The notes: a model not told the origin generated them from the sequence alone. A stretch of 64,000 nucleotides of DNA from Tissierellales bacterium (GCA_028280805.1 JANQLB010000106.1:62001-126000), one strand, 5' to 3'; positions 37,561 through 47,421 are shown, counted from the first letter of the stretch. Numbers and translations are program-made.

Positions 37561-38081
37561 TCACCAATGAAGTTGTAAGTCAAATCAAAATACCTTATCC
37601 TTGCAACAACCTAGTATTATATCTTTTCATCATCATAAAACTTATTTGATTCAATTATTAATTTGCCTCTGTTTGTCTTGTTTTTTAATTCCGAAAAGAT
37701 ATTATTAATAAAAAACTTTATCCTTTCTATTAAGATATTTATGACAGTTATTAATTATGATAGTTATTAACTTAAGTTATGTAATTTAATAAACTGAATT
37801 GGTATTAAAAGATTTTTTTAACTAAAAAACTAAAATTATCCATATAAAAAGATACAAATATCCTTCTTAAAAGAAAATAAATTTTTTAATAGCTGAAGAA
37901 GTTATATGATTAACTTGAGTTGTAAAAACTTCATATTGGAATGAGTTGTAAGAATTGTTAATGCTTAGAACAGCTAAACGTTTACTTTTTATTATGTTTT
38001 GAGGTTGTATAAGTATATTTGCACAATTCTATTGATTAAGTTAAGATTACAAAAAAAATACTTCCTCAAATGGAAGATTTA
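37561..38081. other. Non-coding AT-rich stretch
   Basis: No gene recognised. It separates the transposase relic from the tRNA fragment and may be the outer flank of the island. Confidence 0.4.
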
Positions 38082-38114
38082 TGGTGAACCTGAGAGAATT
38101 TGAACTCCCGACAT
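38082..38114 (-). repeat. Decayed copy of the tRNA-Arg(CCT) 3' end (likely att remnant)
   Basis: Over about 32 bases this matches the 3' end of tRNA-Arg at 41273-41304 (CCA, acceptor 3' strand, T arm) with four mismatches, in the same orientation. The remaining 5' two thirds of a tRNA are missing. Elements that integrate in a tRNA 3' end leave such a copy at their far side. Confidence 0.75.
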
Positions 38115-38168
38115 CCTTCTTACCAATTGAATAAATTAGTTTAAAAAATGTCGGTTAACTATTATATT

Positions 38169-38210
38169 AGCAACACATGTAGGTTAATACTTACCCATTG
38201 ATGTGTTGCT
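38169..38210. other. Inverted repeat inside the island edge
   Basis: Perfect ten-base arms AGCAACACAT / ATGTGTTGCT with a 22-base, partly self-pairing loop. No T run follows, so it is not a typical terminator. It lies between the tRNA fragment and the membrane-protein gene. Confidence 0.5.
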
Positions 38211-38371
38211 GACATATAGTTTTTCCTTTACAACTCACAGTTATAATATTCTATAAAAAACAGATAATTCCTCAAAAAAGGAAAAAAAATATCTTTAGCT
38301 ATCTCCTTTAAAACGATTACTAAATCAGGCTTTGATATATAAAAATGATTTTTACTATTTATGTTATGTTT

Positions 38372-39919
38372 TTATTTAGGAATTTCAATAATGCTAAAAG
38401 CTTCAATTATAACGTTTAAATGAATAAAAGCTAAGATTGTAATTACTATTAATACGGCATTTACTACAATTGATGAGTACCAAAATTTATTAAATGTCTT
38501 TATATACTCATAAATTTGCGTGTCTTCAAATTTTGGCAGATCACTATCAAAAATATTCTTTCGTAATCTTTCTATATCTTTTTTTGAATAATCTTTGATA
38601 TATTTTATTTTAATTTTTGAGAAGCTTAGATAATAAACACTATAAATTACTACGTAACTAATAAAAGCAATTAGTAAAAAAAACAGTAAATTAATATTTG
38701 TATTTTGTACAAACCCAATAATGAAAGTAAATACAGTTCCTAAGAAAGTAAGCAAATTTCTATTCAAATTATTCACAGTATTACCAATTTGATTAGATAT
38801 TTCATTCGATTCATTTTGAATCAAATCTAATATCTTCTGTCTGACATTGAAATATTGTTCAACATTCTCTTTCAAATACATTTCAAAATTATTTACAACA
38901 GTTTTATATATTTCTTTTGATTTTGATAAAAGTAATTTATAAGAATTAACTCCACAATCCTCGCATATAATTATAGTTATTAGATTTCTCAGAATGCTAA
39001 GCTTATCAGAGTTGTAACCTGTGTAAGCCCACTTATATATTTCGAACAAATACTCAACTTCATTTTGATTATAAGACTCTTCATCTAAAAGTCTAATAGG
39101 TATTCTTTTGTTACCATTTATAATGCATAAAGTCTCATTGTTCTCTGTATATATATAATTTGATATAAATGAAATAATTAAATTTACTGCATTTTTTAAG
39201 AAGTAGCTTTTAAGTAATTTTTCTCCTTTAATACTCTCAAAGTCCATAAAAAAATGATCAGGACTAATCCATTTAGTACCTTCTAACCAATTAACTTGCT
39301 TGAATCTCCATTTCATTAACAGTTCATGCTCTCGTGTAGAGTATTCTTTAGTAAATGTATCTATTAACTCTGATGTTACGTTATTGCCAGCTAACATTGT
39401 AAATTTATTACTCACTGTATTTTGTAAATCGAGAGCTAGAAAAATAGTTTGTTTACCATCCTTAAAAACTTCTTTTTCTAATTCAGAAATATTAAAACTA
39501 CTTAACCACTCTAGTAAATTACAACTGTATAAAAATGGGTAAAAATTACATTCTTGAATTGAAATTGATAACTCTGAGTGATTTGAATAAAAATCTATTT
39601 TATCTAATGTGAATTTAACATTAACATATCCAAATGGCTCAAATACATCCTTAATATACTCCTTGATATTATCCAGATTAAATCCATTCTTAATACTTAT
39701 TGGTCTTTGTAATGATTTATCATTACTTAAAGTTATATTAAATGCTGTCCTCAAAGTATTGAATATTTCTTGATAATCATGCTTTAGCAAACATTCAATC
39801 TCTGATATGTCACTAATTCTTTTACTGAATTCAATTTTATATTCATTTTCTTTTAAATCTTTACTAGACCATTTTACAGCTTTTAAAAAATTTTCTAAAC
39901 ATTTAACAAAAGAAGTCAT
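38372..39919 (-). CDS. Membrane protein of unknown family, partner of NA37-like gene
   Basis: 515 residues. The first 370 are soluble-looking, with no motif I recognise. The last 130 hold three hydrophobic helices: LLTFLGTVFTFIIGFV (about 388-404), INLLFFLLIAFISYVVIYSV (about 410-430) and SSIVVNAVLIVITILAFIHL (about 482-502). A charged, Lys-rich loop lies between helices 2 and 3. A large sensor-like part joined to terminal membrane helices is a common plan in antiphage effectors, but this is analogy. It starts 23 bases after the NA37-like gene with GGGAG before ATG, so the two form an operon. Confidence 0.7.
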   Translation of the reverse strand: MTSFVKCLENFLKAVKWSSKDLKENEYKIEFSKRISDISEIECLLKHDYQEIFNTLRTAFNITLSNDKSLQRPISIKNGFNLDNIKEYIKDVFEPFGYVNVKFTLDKIDFYSNHSELSISIQECNFYPFLYSCNLLEWLSSFNISELEKEVFKDGKQTIFLALDLQNTVSNKFTMLAGNNVTSELIDTFTKEYSTREHELLMKWRFKQVNWLEGTKWISPDHFFMDFESIKGEKLLKSYFLKNAVNLIISFISNYIYTENNETLCIINGNKRIPIRLLDEESYNQNEVEYLFEIYKWAYTGYNSDKLSILRNLITIIICEDCGVNSYKLLLSKSKEIYKTVVNNFEMYLKENVEQYFNVRQKILDLIQNESNEISNQIGNTVNNLNRNLLTFLGTVFTFIIGFVQNTNINLLFFLLIAFISYVVIYSVYYLSFSKIKIKYIKDYSKKDIERLRKNIFDSDLPKFEDTQIYEYIKTFNKFWYSSIVVNAVLIVITILAFIHLNVIIEAFSIIEIPK

Positions 39920-39942
39920 AATAACACTCCCAAAATATAATC

Positions 39943-41004
39943 TTATTTGATATATTTGTCAGTATATCTCACATTTTTAATTAAAATATTTGCTCTAGAT
40001 TTATCCTTATATGGATAAGTTATATCAAAGTTTTCATTTTTGCTTTTTTCTTCTGATTCCGTTTCATTTAAAAAAATTATGATCCCTACATCTGTAGTTA
40101 TTTTTCTTCTTTTAATTCTTTCGAGTACCCAGTTCTGATCAATGTCAAATTCCATATCTATAGTTTTTCTTCTCATGAATTCTATAAATCTTTCCTTCAT
40201 TTCTTCATTATCTCCAAAGGTAGTATCGGCAAAACTTGCTAAATTGATTTTTTCATCTGCTTTTAGAATACTTATAACTTTTTCTTTTAACTCGTTGTTT
40301 TTTTCTAAGTCATCTTTAAAATTATCATCAATAAACAAAGCTGCATATGTGCTAAAATTTCTTGTATTCTCTCTATCAGTTATAGCAAGCCTGCAATGAA
40401 GAAATTTTTTTGCAAAGTAGTCAGCTACTTCTGCTTCATCTTTATACTTACTAGCTTGTCTATCTAATAATATTATATCATATTCACTATCCGCTTCATA
40501 TTTTTTATAAAAAACACACTTTTGTAATTTTTGTTTAGAGTTAGGAATTCCAGTTCCATGGGCTACTATGTCAACCCTTTTTTTTCCATCTATTTCAATG
40601 ATTTTTGAAGTTAAATTTTCGTTAAAATCCAGCTTAAGTAATGCTATATTATGATTGTTTTGATGAGTCATCTTACATACCACTAAATAAGCAGGTTTTA
40701 TATTTTTACCACTCATTGCGTCATATAAATAGTTTGCTATTTCTATAGAAGAAGTAATAAAGCATTCTTCATTATCAATTAGTTTTTGGCAATGAGATTG
40801 CACTACATTTACATCCCCTTCAAACTTCGCTAATCGAACATTGTCTGAATTTAAAGAATTCAAAATATGTCTTCTCAATAATCTTATTGTTTTATCAGAT
40901 AAATGCATAACCATATCTGATAGAATTTTTATATTTTCTTTATTATTTAGTATATGCATTATCGCATTATTGATGATAATGTCCTCTTCATTTTTTATGT
41001 ACAT
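39943..41004 (-). CDS. NA37/NdpA (YejK)-family nucleoid-associated protein
   Basis: 353 residues. The layout matches Firmicute members of pfam NA37: an opening on IINNAIMHILN with LSDM, AYLVVCKMTHQNNHNIALLKLDF, the centre KQKLQKCVFYKKYEADSEYD followed by ILLDRQA, then VADYFAKKFLHCRLAITDRE. E. coli YejK binds DNA and interacts with topoisomerases. Here it is the first gene of a two-gene cassette beside a tRNA, not a chromosomal housekeeping context. AAAGGGGG precedes ATG. I think it is the DNA-sensing half of the pair, which is inference. Confidence 0.8.
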   Translation of the reverse strand: MYIKNEEDIIINNAIMHILNNKENIKILSDMVMHLSDKTIRLLRRHILNSLNSDNVRLAKFEGDVNVVQSHCQKLIDNEECFITSSIEIANYLYDAMSGKNIKPAYLVVCKMTHQNNHNIALLKLDFNENLTSKIIEIDGKKRVDIVAHGTGIPNSKQKLQKCVFYKKYEADSEYDIILLDRQASKYKDEAEVADYFAKKFLHCRLAITDRENTRNFSTYAALFIDDNFKDDLEKNNELKEKVISILKADEKINLASFADTTFGDNEEMKERFIEFMRRKTIDMEFDIDQNWVLERIKRRKITTDVGIIIFLNETESEEKSKNENFDITYPYKDKSRANILIKNVRYTDKYIK

Positions 41005-41014
41005 GAGAATCCCC

Positions 41015-41097
41015 CTTTAGTACTTTTTTTATTTATTGTAGCATAATATAAATGAAAAGTATGTCAATATCTGTCGATTGGCATTCAAGTACTAAAG
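41015..41097 (-). promoter_or_regulatory. Cassette promoter flanked by an 11-base inverted repeat
   Basis: CTTTAGTACTT (41015-41025) and AAGTACTAAAG (41087-41097) are exact reverse complements, each centred on palindromic AGTACT. Between them the minus strand has TTGACA (41067-41062), 16 bases, TATGCT (41045-41040). The paired sites bracket the promoter as operators of an autoregulated unit would. Confidence 0.6.
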
Positions 41098-41198
41098 ATC
41101 GCAGCGTAAATTTTTATTTTATACACACTAACTTACACTTTAGCAAAGAAAAAGAAATGAACAAAAAAGCTATATGAAGGCTCTGTGAAACAGAAAAA

Positions 41199-41230
41199 CA
41201 GCCCATAGAAATTATTTTATAATTGGGCTG
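41199..41230 (-). terminator. Terminator of tRNA-Arg
   Basis: CAGCCCA / TGGGCTG stem, then TTTTT on the minus strand, 43 bases after the tRNA. It lies inside the putative island border. Confidence 0.7.
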
Positions 41231-41272
41231 CTGTCTTATTGATGTCAAAATATATATTTAATCTTGCAAATG

Positions 41273-41349
41273 TGGTGCACCCGAGAGGATTTGAACCCCC
41301 GACACATGCCTTAGGAGGGCACTGCTCTATCCTGCTGAGCTACGGGTGC
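41273..41349 (-). tRNA. tRNA-Arg(CCT)
   Basis: 77 bases with encoded CCA. Acceptor GCACCCG pairs with CGGGTGC, anticodon loop CTCCTAA gives CCT, T arm GGTTCAAATC. Its 3' end is duplicated at 38082, which makes it a likely integration site. Confidence 0.97.
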
Positions 41350-41446
41350 AAATAGTATTAAATATCTAAATTATATATTGTTTGTTAAACATTGTCAATA
41401 TAATGACTAGAATTTTACTTGTTTTAGCTGCTCTATATTTAAAATA

Positions 41447-42649
41447 TTATCTTCCAAATAAATTTCCAATATTAATTTTTAATACAAAGTTTTGCAAGAC
41501 TCTAAATAATCTTGTAAAAAAATTTGCTCTTTTTACATCTCTTTTTACTATTAAATCAACCTCTTGTATTTTATCATTATGATTAATTAAAACTCTACCT
41601 ACTTTTTCACCTTTGGATATAGGTGATGTTATTTCTTCATTTAATTCTACTTTAATACTAACAGTATCTTCTAATTTTTTAATCTTAAATATATCATTCT
41701 TTGGAAAAACTTCCAAATGAGGGTTTACAGCATCAACGATTTCTAATTCTGATAATGGAACATCCTTTGATAATACATGTTCCTTTTTATAATTATCCAT
41801 TACGTAATTGATGATTTTTTTATTTATTTCTTTTCTTTCTTGTTCACTTTTAGCTCCCATAGCTATAGATATTATCCTAAAACTTTGATCATTTTTATCA
41901 TTTTTTGGTATTCTTAAAGTTGATACTAAACAATATCCGGCTTTATCAGTATATCCTGTCTTTAAGCCATCTACTAAAGGTATTTCTTTTAATAAAGGAT
42001 TTCTATTTTCTTTGTAGTATTGTCTTTTACTAATATTAATTTCAGTTCTATCTGTAATTTCTAGTATTTGAGGATATTTAGAAATTATATGTCTAGACAA
42101 TTTAAATATATCATTAACACTCATCATATTTTGAATTTTTTTACCTTCTTTTGTAACGACCGGCATACCTGAAGAATTATAATATACTGCACTCTTAATA
42201 CCTAATGTTTTAGCTTTATCATTCATCATTTTGACGAACTCTTCTTCACTGCCTGTAATATGTTCAGCTATAGCTACACAAGCATCATTACCTGATGCTA
42301 TTATAATTGCATCTAATAAAGTTTCTAATTTAACCTTTTCACCTTTATAAAGTCTAAATGTAGCTCCACCTACTTTAGTTGGATTAATCCCTATATTTAC
42401 TATGTCATCCATGCTAATATCTGTACTAGATATAACATCCATAGCTACTAAATAAGTCATAAGTTTAGTTATACTTGCAATCTCAATTTTTTTGTCTATA
42501 TTGTACTCATATAATATTTCTTCAGTATCATATTCTCCAATCATTAAAGCAGTTAAATTTTCTTTAAGGTTTATGTCATCACAAAATCCTATACTTAAAT
42601 TACCTAATATAATAATTAAAAATAATGTTATAGTAATTATTTTTTTCAT
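41447..42649 (-). CDS. D-alanyl-D-alanine carboxypeptidase (PBP5/DacF-like)
   Basis: 400 residues. A signal peptide (1-23) is followed by the active-site SITK (S59, K62), SGN (119-121) and KTG (230-232), the complete serine DD-peptidase S11 set, and then the PBP5 C-terminal beta domain. The last 20 residues (FFTRLFRVLQNFVLKINIGN) look amphipathic, as in membrane-tethering PBP5 tails. It trims peptidoglycan pentapeptides outside the membrane. The DacF/DacB choice is open. Confidence 0.93.
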   Translation of the reverse strand: MKKIITITLFLIIILGNLSIGFCDDINLKENLTALMIGEYDTEEILYEYNIDKKIEIASITKLMTYLVAMDVISSTDISMDDIVNIGINPTKVGGATFRLYKGEKVKLETLLDAIIIASGNDACVAIAEHITGSEEEFVKMMNDKAKTLGIKSAVYYNSSGMPVVTKEGKKIQNMMSVNDIFKLSRHIISKYPQILEITDRTEINISKRQYYKENRNPLLKEIPLVDGLKTGYTDKAGYCLVSTLRIPKNDKNDQSFRIISIAMGAKSEQERKEINKKIINYVMDNYKKEHVLSKDVPLSELEIVDAVNPHLEVFPKNDIFKIKKLEDTVSIKVELNEEITSPISKGEKVGRVLINHNDKIQEVDLIVKRDVKRANFFTRLFRVLQNFVLKINIGNLFGR

Positions 42650-42702
42650 CAGTATCCTCCAGCAAAAAGTTACGTTTTAATTTTATTAAATTTTTATCTT
42701 TT

Positions 42703-44259
42703 TTACCTAGAATAAAGCCATTTATCTACCAGATTAGAAAAATCGTCACCTGTAATTTCTTCACACACATCTATAAAATCATCTGTTGCTGCATTTAAGA
42801 ATCTAAATCTATTGTAGTATTCTTTAAATATACTGTATAAAGTTTCTTCTCCGTATATTTCTTTTATTTCGTGAATAAACATAGCACCTTTATTATATGT
42901 TAAAGAAGCATAATCCGTCCAGTTGTTAAATTCACTTAAAGGTTTCAAAATCACTTCATCATCTAAATACTCCTTTGTATAATCGTATGGTCCTTTAGTT
43001 CTTTCATTATAATACATCTGTGCTGTTTTTTCACTATACTTTTCATCCATATATATAACCTCTGAATAAGTAGTAAGTGATTCATCTAACCAAGCTTCGT
43101 CTATTGAATCATTACCAACAACATTATACCACCATTGATGTCCGGTTTCGTGAACTATTACTGTTCGCAGATAGTTCCTATAAGAATCATTATAGTATTT
43201 CTCACCTATAAAAACTATACCCGGATACTCCATTCCACTTGGAAAATTTGTTGCTACTACGGAGTATTGTCCATAAGGATACTTACCAAAAATCTGATTA
43301 AATATCTTAATTGAGTCATAAGCTGTATTAGCTGCAAAATTATTTATAGAGTTATCATCTAGAAAATAATTCTTTACTAAAGTACCATCTACATCCTTCT
43401 GTACTATATTAAAATGTTCACTGGCAACCCATGCAAAATCTCTCATTAACTTTGCTTCTATTCTCCAAGTTTTATAATCTCCATTGACTTCCTCTGAAAG
43501 AATATTTCCTGATGATGCTATTATAAACTCTTTAGGTGCTTTAATTGTTACATAATAGTTGCTTGTATCACTATAAAATGGGTCACCTACACTATAATAA
43601 GGGTCTAAGTTCCACCCTTCATCATCATAAACCGCAGCTATCGGATACCAATTACCTAAATTATAAGTTTTTTCACCATATCCAAACCTGTCTTCACTAG
43701 AAGGAAGTTTAACAGTATAACTCATATCAATATTTATTTTTTCACCAGGTTTTAAAGACTGTTTTAAAGGTATTTTCAAAATTGTATTTCCAACACCACT
43801 TATAACATAATTATTAATGATTTTATCTTCAACTGATATATTATCTATATCTATATATCCAGGTTCAAATCCATTTGGAAAAGACGATTCAAAACTGTTA
43901 AATAAAATAGGTGCTGTTTCTTGTTCTTTAAAGGCATTAGGATATATGTGAAAATAAATACTATCTAAATTTAATTCCTCATTATTGAAATAATCTATAC
44001 TTTGAGATGCTGTATATGTTCTATCATCTGGATTAAAGTCAACTGAAATTTCATATCTGTTTAATTTATCAATATTTAAGTTGTTATAGTCATCAACAAT
44101 TAAAGTTTGATATTTATTATTATTTTGGTTTGTTATAGTACTTTCATCATTAGGAAGATTAATATCGTCAGGTATATTAACTTCTCCCTGACATCCTATA
44201 AGAAAAGTGAAAATTATAACAATTATTAATATACTTGATAAATATTTTTTATTTACCAT
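42703..44259 (-). CDS. M1-family metallopeptidase, lipoprotein
   Basis: 518 residues. A lipobox (LIGC, near C23) implies membrane anchoring outside the cell. Zinc motif HETGHQWWYNVVGNDSIDE with the third ligand in AWLDESLTTY is typical M1, and PSGMEYPGIVF replaces the GAMEN exopeptidase motif. It likely cleaves peptides for uptake, which suits the oligopeptide importer in this window. ATG 44259 behind GAGGTG is preferred to the TTG three bases earlier. Confidence 0.9.
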   Translation of the reverse strand: MVNKKYLSSILIIVIIFTFLIGCQGEVNIPDDINLPNDESTITNQNNNKYQTLIVDDYNNLNIDKLNRYEISVDFNPDDRTYTASQSIDYFNNEELNLDSIYFHIYPNAFKEQETAPILFNSFESSFPNGFEPGYIDIDNISVEDKIINNYVISGVGNTILKIPLKQSLKPGEKINIDMSYTVKLPSSEDRFGYGEKTYNLGNWYPIAAVYDDEGWNLDPYYSVGDPFYSDTSNYYVTIKAPKEFIIASSGNILSEEVNGDYKTWRIEAKLMRDFAWVASEHFNIVQKDVDGTLVKNYFLDDNSINNFAANTAYDSIKIFNQIFGKYPYGQYSVVATNFPSGMEYPGIVFIGEKYYNDSYRNYLRTVIVHETGHQWWYNVVGNDSIDEAWLDESLTTYSEVIYMDEKYSEKTAQMYYNERTKGPYDYTKEYLDDEVILKPLSEFNNWTDYASLTYNKGAMFIHEIKEIYGEETLYSIFKEYYNRFRFLNAATDDFIDVCEEITGDDFSNLVDKWLYSR

Positions 44260-44407
44260 CAAATCACCTCATTAAATTTTTCATTATAAACATATACTAT
44301 AGTAATTACTCTTATATCTGATATATATACGTTAAATTTATTATGTATATTATTTTATGTCATGTCAATAATATAAATATTATATTTTGGGACAAGGGGG
44401 TAGAAAA

Positions 44408-44599
44408 ATGAACCAATTAGATATTTTAGCACAATTAAGTGATATGAAAGATGTTGACTACAGGAATACACTAGCATTAGCCAGCATTATTGAAGTTCTT
44501 GTAGACAAGGGTATCATTAATAGAGTCGATATTGCTAAAAAGGCTCAAGAGCTAGATTCTATGTCAATAGAAGAAATAAAAATAAGTCGAATGAGTTGA
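44408..44599 (+). CDS. Small protein of unknown function
   Basis: 63 residues, helical and mixed charge (MNQLDILAQLSDMKDVDYRN at the start). The strong AAGGGGG seven bases before ATG 44408 and the immediate terminator argue that it is real. It has its own transcription unit between two convergent or divergent large genes. I know no function. Confidence 0.7.
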   Translation: MNQLDILAQLSDMKDVDYRNTLALASIIEVLVDKGIINRVDIAKKAQELDSMSIEEIKISRMS

Positions 44600-44605
44600 A
44601 AAATA

Positions 44606-44630
44606 TACCGGGAAATCCCGGTACATTTTT
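44606..44630. terminator. Convergent terminator
   Basis: TACCGGGAAATCCCGGTA hairpin followed by ATTTTTATT, between the small gene and the UPF0182 gene. Confidence 0.88.
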
Positions 44631-47421
44631 ATTCCTCTATATTATCCTCTATATATTTATTCAATTGATTTAAAGTACTTTCTAATTCATTTATATATCT
44701 TCCATACTCAGACCATTGTCCATTTTGAGATGCCTGTGTTGCTAGTCTGAATAGTTCATTTGCTGTCTGAATAAGCTCTTTTATTTTATCATCTAAATCA
44801 TCAGTATCAGTATCAACTTCATCTATTACACCATTTTCATCTTGTTCTTGGTCAATTTCACCGAATATTTTTGAGAGGGCAGCATCTAGCGTTTCTTCCA
44901 TAACTATTCTATCTTCATACGCTACTATAACTCTTTTAACCTCTGGCAGACTATTTTCATTATCAGACATTAAGTATATAGGTTCTACATATATTAATGA
45001 ATCTTCAATAGGTATTACAATTAAATTTCCTCTTAAGACAGCCGAGCCTTTTTGATCCCATAATGATAACTGTGGTGATATAACAGAATCTTGGTCTATT
45101 CTAACCTCAACCTGCATTGGACCACGAACGGTTTTGTTCTTTGGAAACTTATATAATATCAGCTCACCATAGTTTTCACCATCATTTTTTGCTACAAATA
45201 ATGCAGTCATATTATCCTTACCTTTTGGAGTAAATGGTTTAGTAAGTAAAAATTCTGCTTTTTCTTGCCTAGGGAGATTAAACATAACATAGTTTGCCTC
45301 AACATCTAAAACTTCAGTCATATATCTTTCTTTTGCAATATCCCATGAATCTTCCTTACCAAAAAACACTTTTGGATTGTTCATGTGATATATTCTGTAA
45401 ATTTGTGCTTGAATGTCAAAAAGCTCATGAGAATATCTTAAATGTTCTCTTATACCCTCGGGAATATCTTCTTTATCTTGTAATAGATCGGGAAATATTT
45501 TTTGATAAGTCATAATAATTGGATCATTCTCATCAACTACATAATAATTAACATCTCCATTATAAGCATCTACTACAACTTTAACTGAGTTTCTAATATA
45601 ATTAATACTTTTTTCTCCATATGGTTCTGAATATGGATACCTTGAACTGCTTGTATAACCCTCTATAATCCAGTAAAGTTTACCATCAGTTTGATTAATT
45701 ACTAAGTAAGGGTCTAAGCTGTAATCAATAAACGGTGCTATCTTTCTAACTCTATCGTTAATATTTCTGTTAATTACTATCCTACTATCTGATGTAATTT
45801 GAGGAGATATTAATATATTAATATCTCTTTCTTTAATAGAAAATAGCAACCTGTTTAATCCATTTAACTGAACACCTGCCGTACCTGCATATGTTGTATA
45901 TTCATTATCCGATCCTTTGGGATAATCAAATTCTTTTTCTTCAGTATTTAATACAACAAAATTATTAGTTAATTCTCCAAAGTATATTTCAGGACGTTCT
46001 ATTTTCAAATCTGTGTTTGTTATTGGTGGAATATCCTTAACCAGTAGTTGAGGCTGACCTTCAGGTGTTATAGAATTAACAGGTGATAAAGTAAAACCAT
46101 AACCGTGTGTATAAGTAAGATGTAAGCTAATCCAATTCTTCGCTTGTTCATCTAACCTTTCCTGATCCAGTTCTCTTGCCGATAAAAATACTTGTGTGTA
46201 TTCTCCGTTTATTGTATAACGTCCTACATCTACGTCATGGAATCTATAATATGGTCTGATTCCTTGTAGCTGAAAATAAACCTGTTGAATTGGTCTATAA
46301 TCATTTATTCTTATGTTTTTTATTGTTTCTTCATTATTCAAAATATCTTCTTTAGTTAAGTCTTGTGTAACTGGAAAATTTTCTTGTATTACATTATCTA
46401 AACCATAAGCTTGTTGAGTATATTCTATATTGTAAGTTAAATAAGGTAACTCCTTAGATATTTGGTCAGGTTCAACAACAAACTTTTCTACAGCAACACC
46501 GGCTGCTCCACCAATGATAGATATAAGTATAAGGAGAATTGGTCCAACTAAAACAGTTTTCATATTTCTTTTAATTATTCCTGCAATAAATAAAATACCA
46601 GAAAGCAATGCCCCAATAGCCATTATTCTATACTGCCATAGTGTAACATGAACATCTGTGTAACTTGCACCAAATACTTTTCCTCTTATTGAATAAAGTA
46701 AATCATATGTTCTTAAATAATAGTTAATGGCAATAATTAAAAATATTAAAAGCCCTGCTATTCCAATCTGAGTTACAGCTTGTTTAAACAATTTTTTACT
46801 AAAAATTTTGCTTATATCAATCTGTTTTCCATTGGAAAGTTCTTGAAAATCAAAAACATTATCACTTTTGTTAGTAGGTCTTCTTAAAGTCAATAATATT
46901 AGATACAATGCTACAGTTGTAGCTATAAAAATAAATACTAACACCAGCAGTAAGTTCATAATTTCTTTTATTAAAGGTAATATAAATATGTAAAATGATA
47001 TATCATTATTAAATATCGGGTCGGTAACATTAAAATCTGTAGAGTTAGTAAATTGAAGTATACTAAACCATAGATTACCAGCAAATATTGAAGAAATAAA
47101 AATTGATAATAATGCTGAACCTAATGCTAAAAAGATGTTTAGTAACTTTTCTCCTTTTTTATCAGATATTATCCCGGCATTTTTATAATAATTTTTCTTA
47201 ACCATTCTCAGATAAAAGTTAATTAAGAAAAATAAAATAAAAAACGCAGGTATACCAATTGTTAACTGAGTTACCAATTTAGTTAAAAATGTTTCTGTAT
47301 AACCTAGTTCATCAAACCATTTATAATCAGTAATAAAATTAATTATGGTTGAAAATGAACTGATAAAAAATATTATAATAATTATCCCTAAAATCATAAA
47401 ATATTTTGTCGTTTTTTTCAC
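44629..47421 (-). CDS. UPF0182 family membrane protein
   Basis: 930 residues. About seven membrane helices occupy the first 310 residues; the outer remainder holds family landmarks such as YTHGYGFTLSPVNSI and SRYPYSEPYGEKSINYIRNS with KVVVDAYNG. The acidic C-terminus (DEVDTDTDDLDDKI) is typical. The start is GTG 47421 (MKKTTKYFMI), because AAAGGAGAGG lies before it and would be coding if the ATG at 47439 were used. Function of the family is unknown. Confidence 0.9.
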   Translation of the reverse strand: MKKTTKYFMILGIIIIIFFISSFSTIINFITDYKWFDELGYTETFLTKLVTQLTIGIPAFFILFFLINFYLRMVKKNYYKNAGIISDKKGEKLLNIFLALGSALLSIFISSIFAGNLWFSILQFTNSTDFNVTDPIFNNDISFYIFILPLIKEIMNLLLVLVFIFIATTVALYLILLTLRRPTNKSDNVFDFQELSNGKQIDISKIFSKKLFKQAVTQIGIAGLLIFLIIAINYYLRTYDLLYSIRGKVFGASYTDVHVTLWQYRIMAIGALLSGILFIAGIIKRNMKTVLVGPILLILISIIGGAAGVAVEKFVVEPDQISKELPYLTYNIEYTQQAYGLDNVIQENFPVTQDLTKEDILNNEETIKNIRINDYRPIQQVYFQLQGIRPYYRFHDVDVGRYTINGEYTQVFLSARELDQERLDEQAKNWISLHLTYTHGYGFTLSPVNSITPEGQPQLLVKDIPPITNTDLKIERPEIYFGELTNNFVVLNTEEKEFDYPKGSDNEYTTYAGTAGVQLNGLNRLLFSIKERDINILISPQITSDSRIVINRNINDRVRKIAPFIDYSLDPYLVINQTDGKLYWIIEGYTSSSRYPYSEPYGEKSINYIRNSVKVVVDAYNGDVNYYVVDENDPIIMTYQKIFPDLLQDKEDIPEGIREHLRYSHELFDIQAQIYRIYHMNNPKVFFGKEDSWDIAKERYMTEVLDVEANYVMFNLPRQEKAEFLLTKPFTPKGKDNMTALFVAKNDGENYGELILYKFPKNKTVRGPMQVEVRIDQDSVISPQLSLWDQKGSAVLRGNLIVIPIEDSLIYVEPIYLMSDNENSLPEVKRVIVAYEDRIVMEETLDAALSKIFGEIDQEQDENGVIDEVDTDTDDLDDKIKELIQTANELFRLATQASQNGQWSEYGRYINELESTLNQLNKYIEDNIEE

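Noticed and set aside
38169-38210. Integron attC site
   Set aside because: The arms are long and perfect, but there are no attC core sites and no integron integrase.
39943-41004. Assignment of the island as a Kiwa system
   Set aside because: The DNA-binding member matches NA37/NdpA rather than the KwaB type, and the 515-residue membrane protein is far larger than KwaA and differently laid out.
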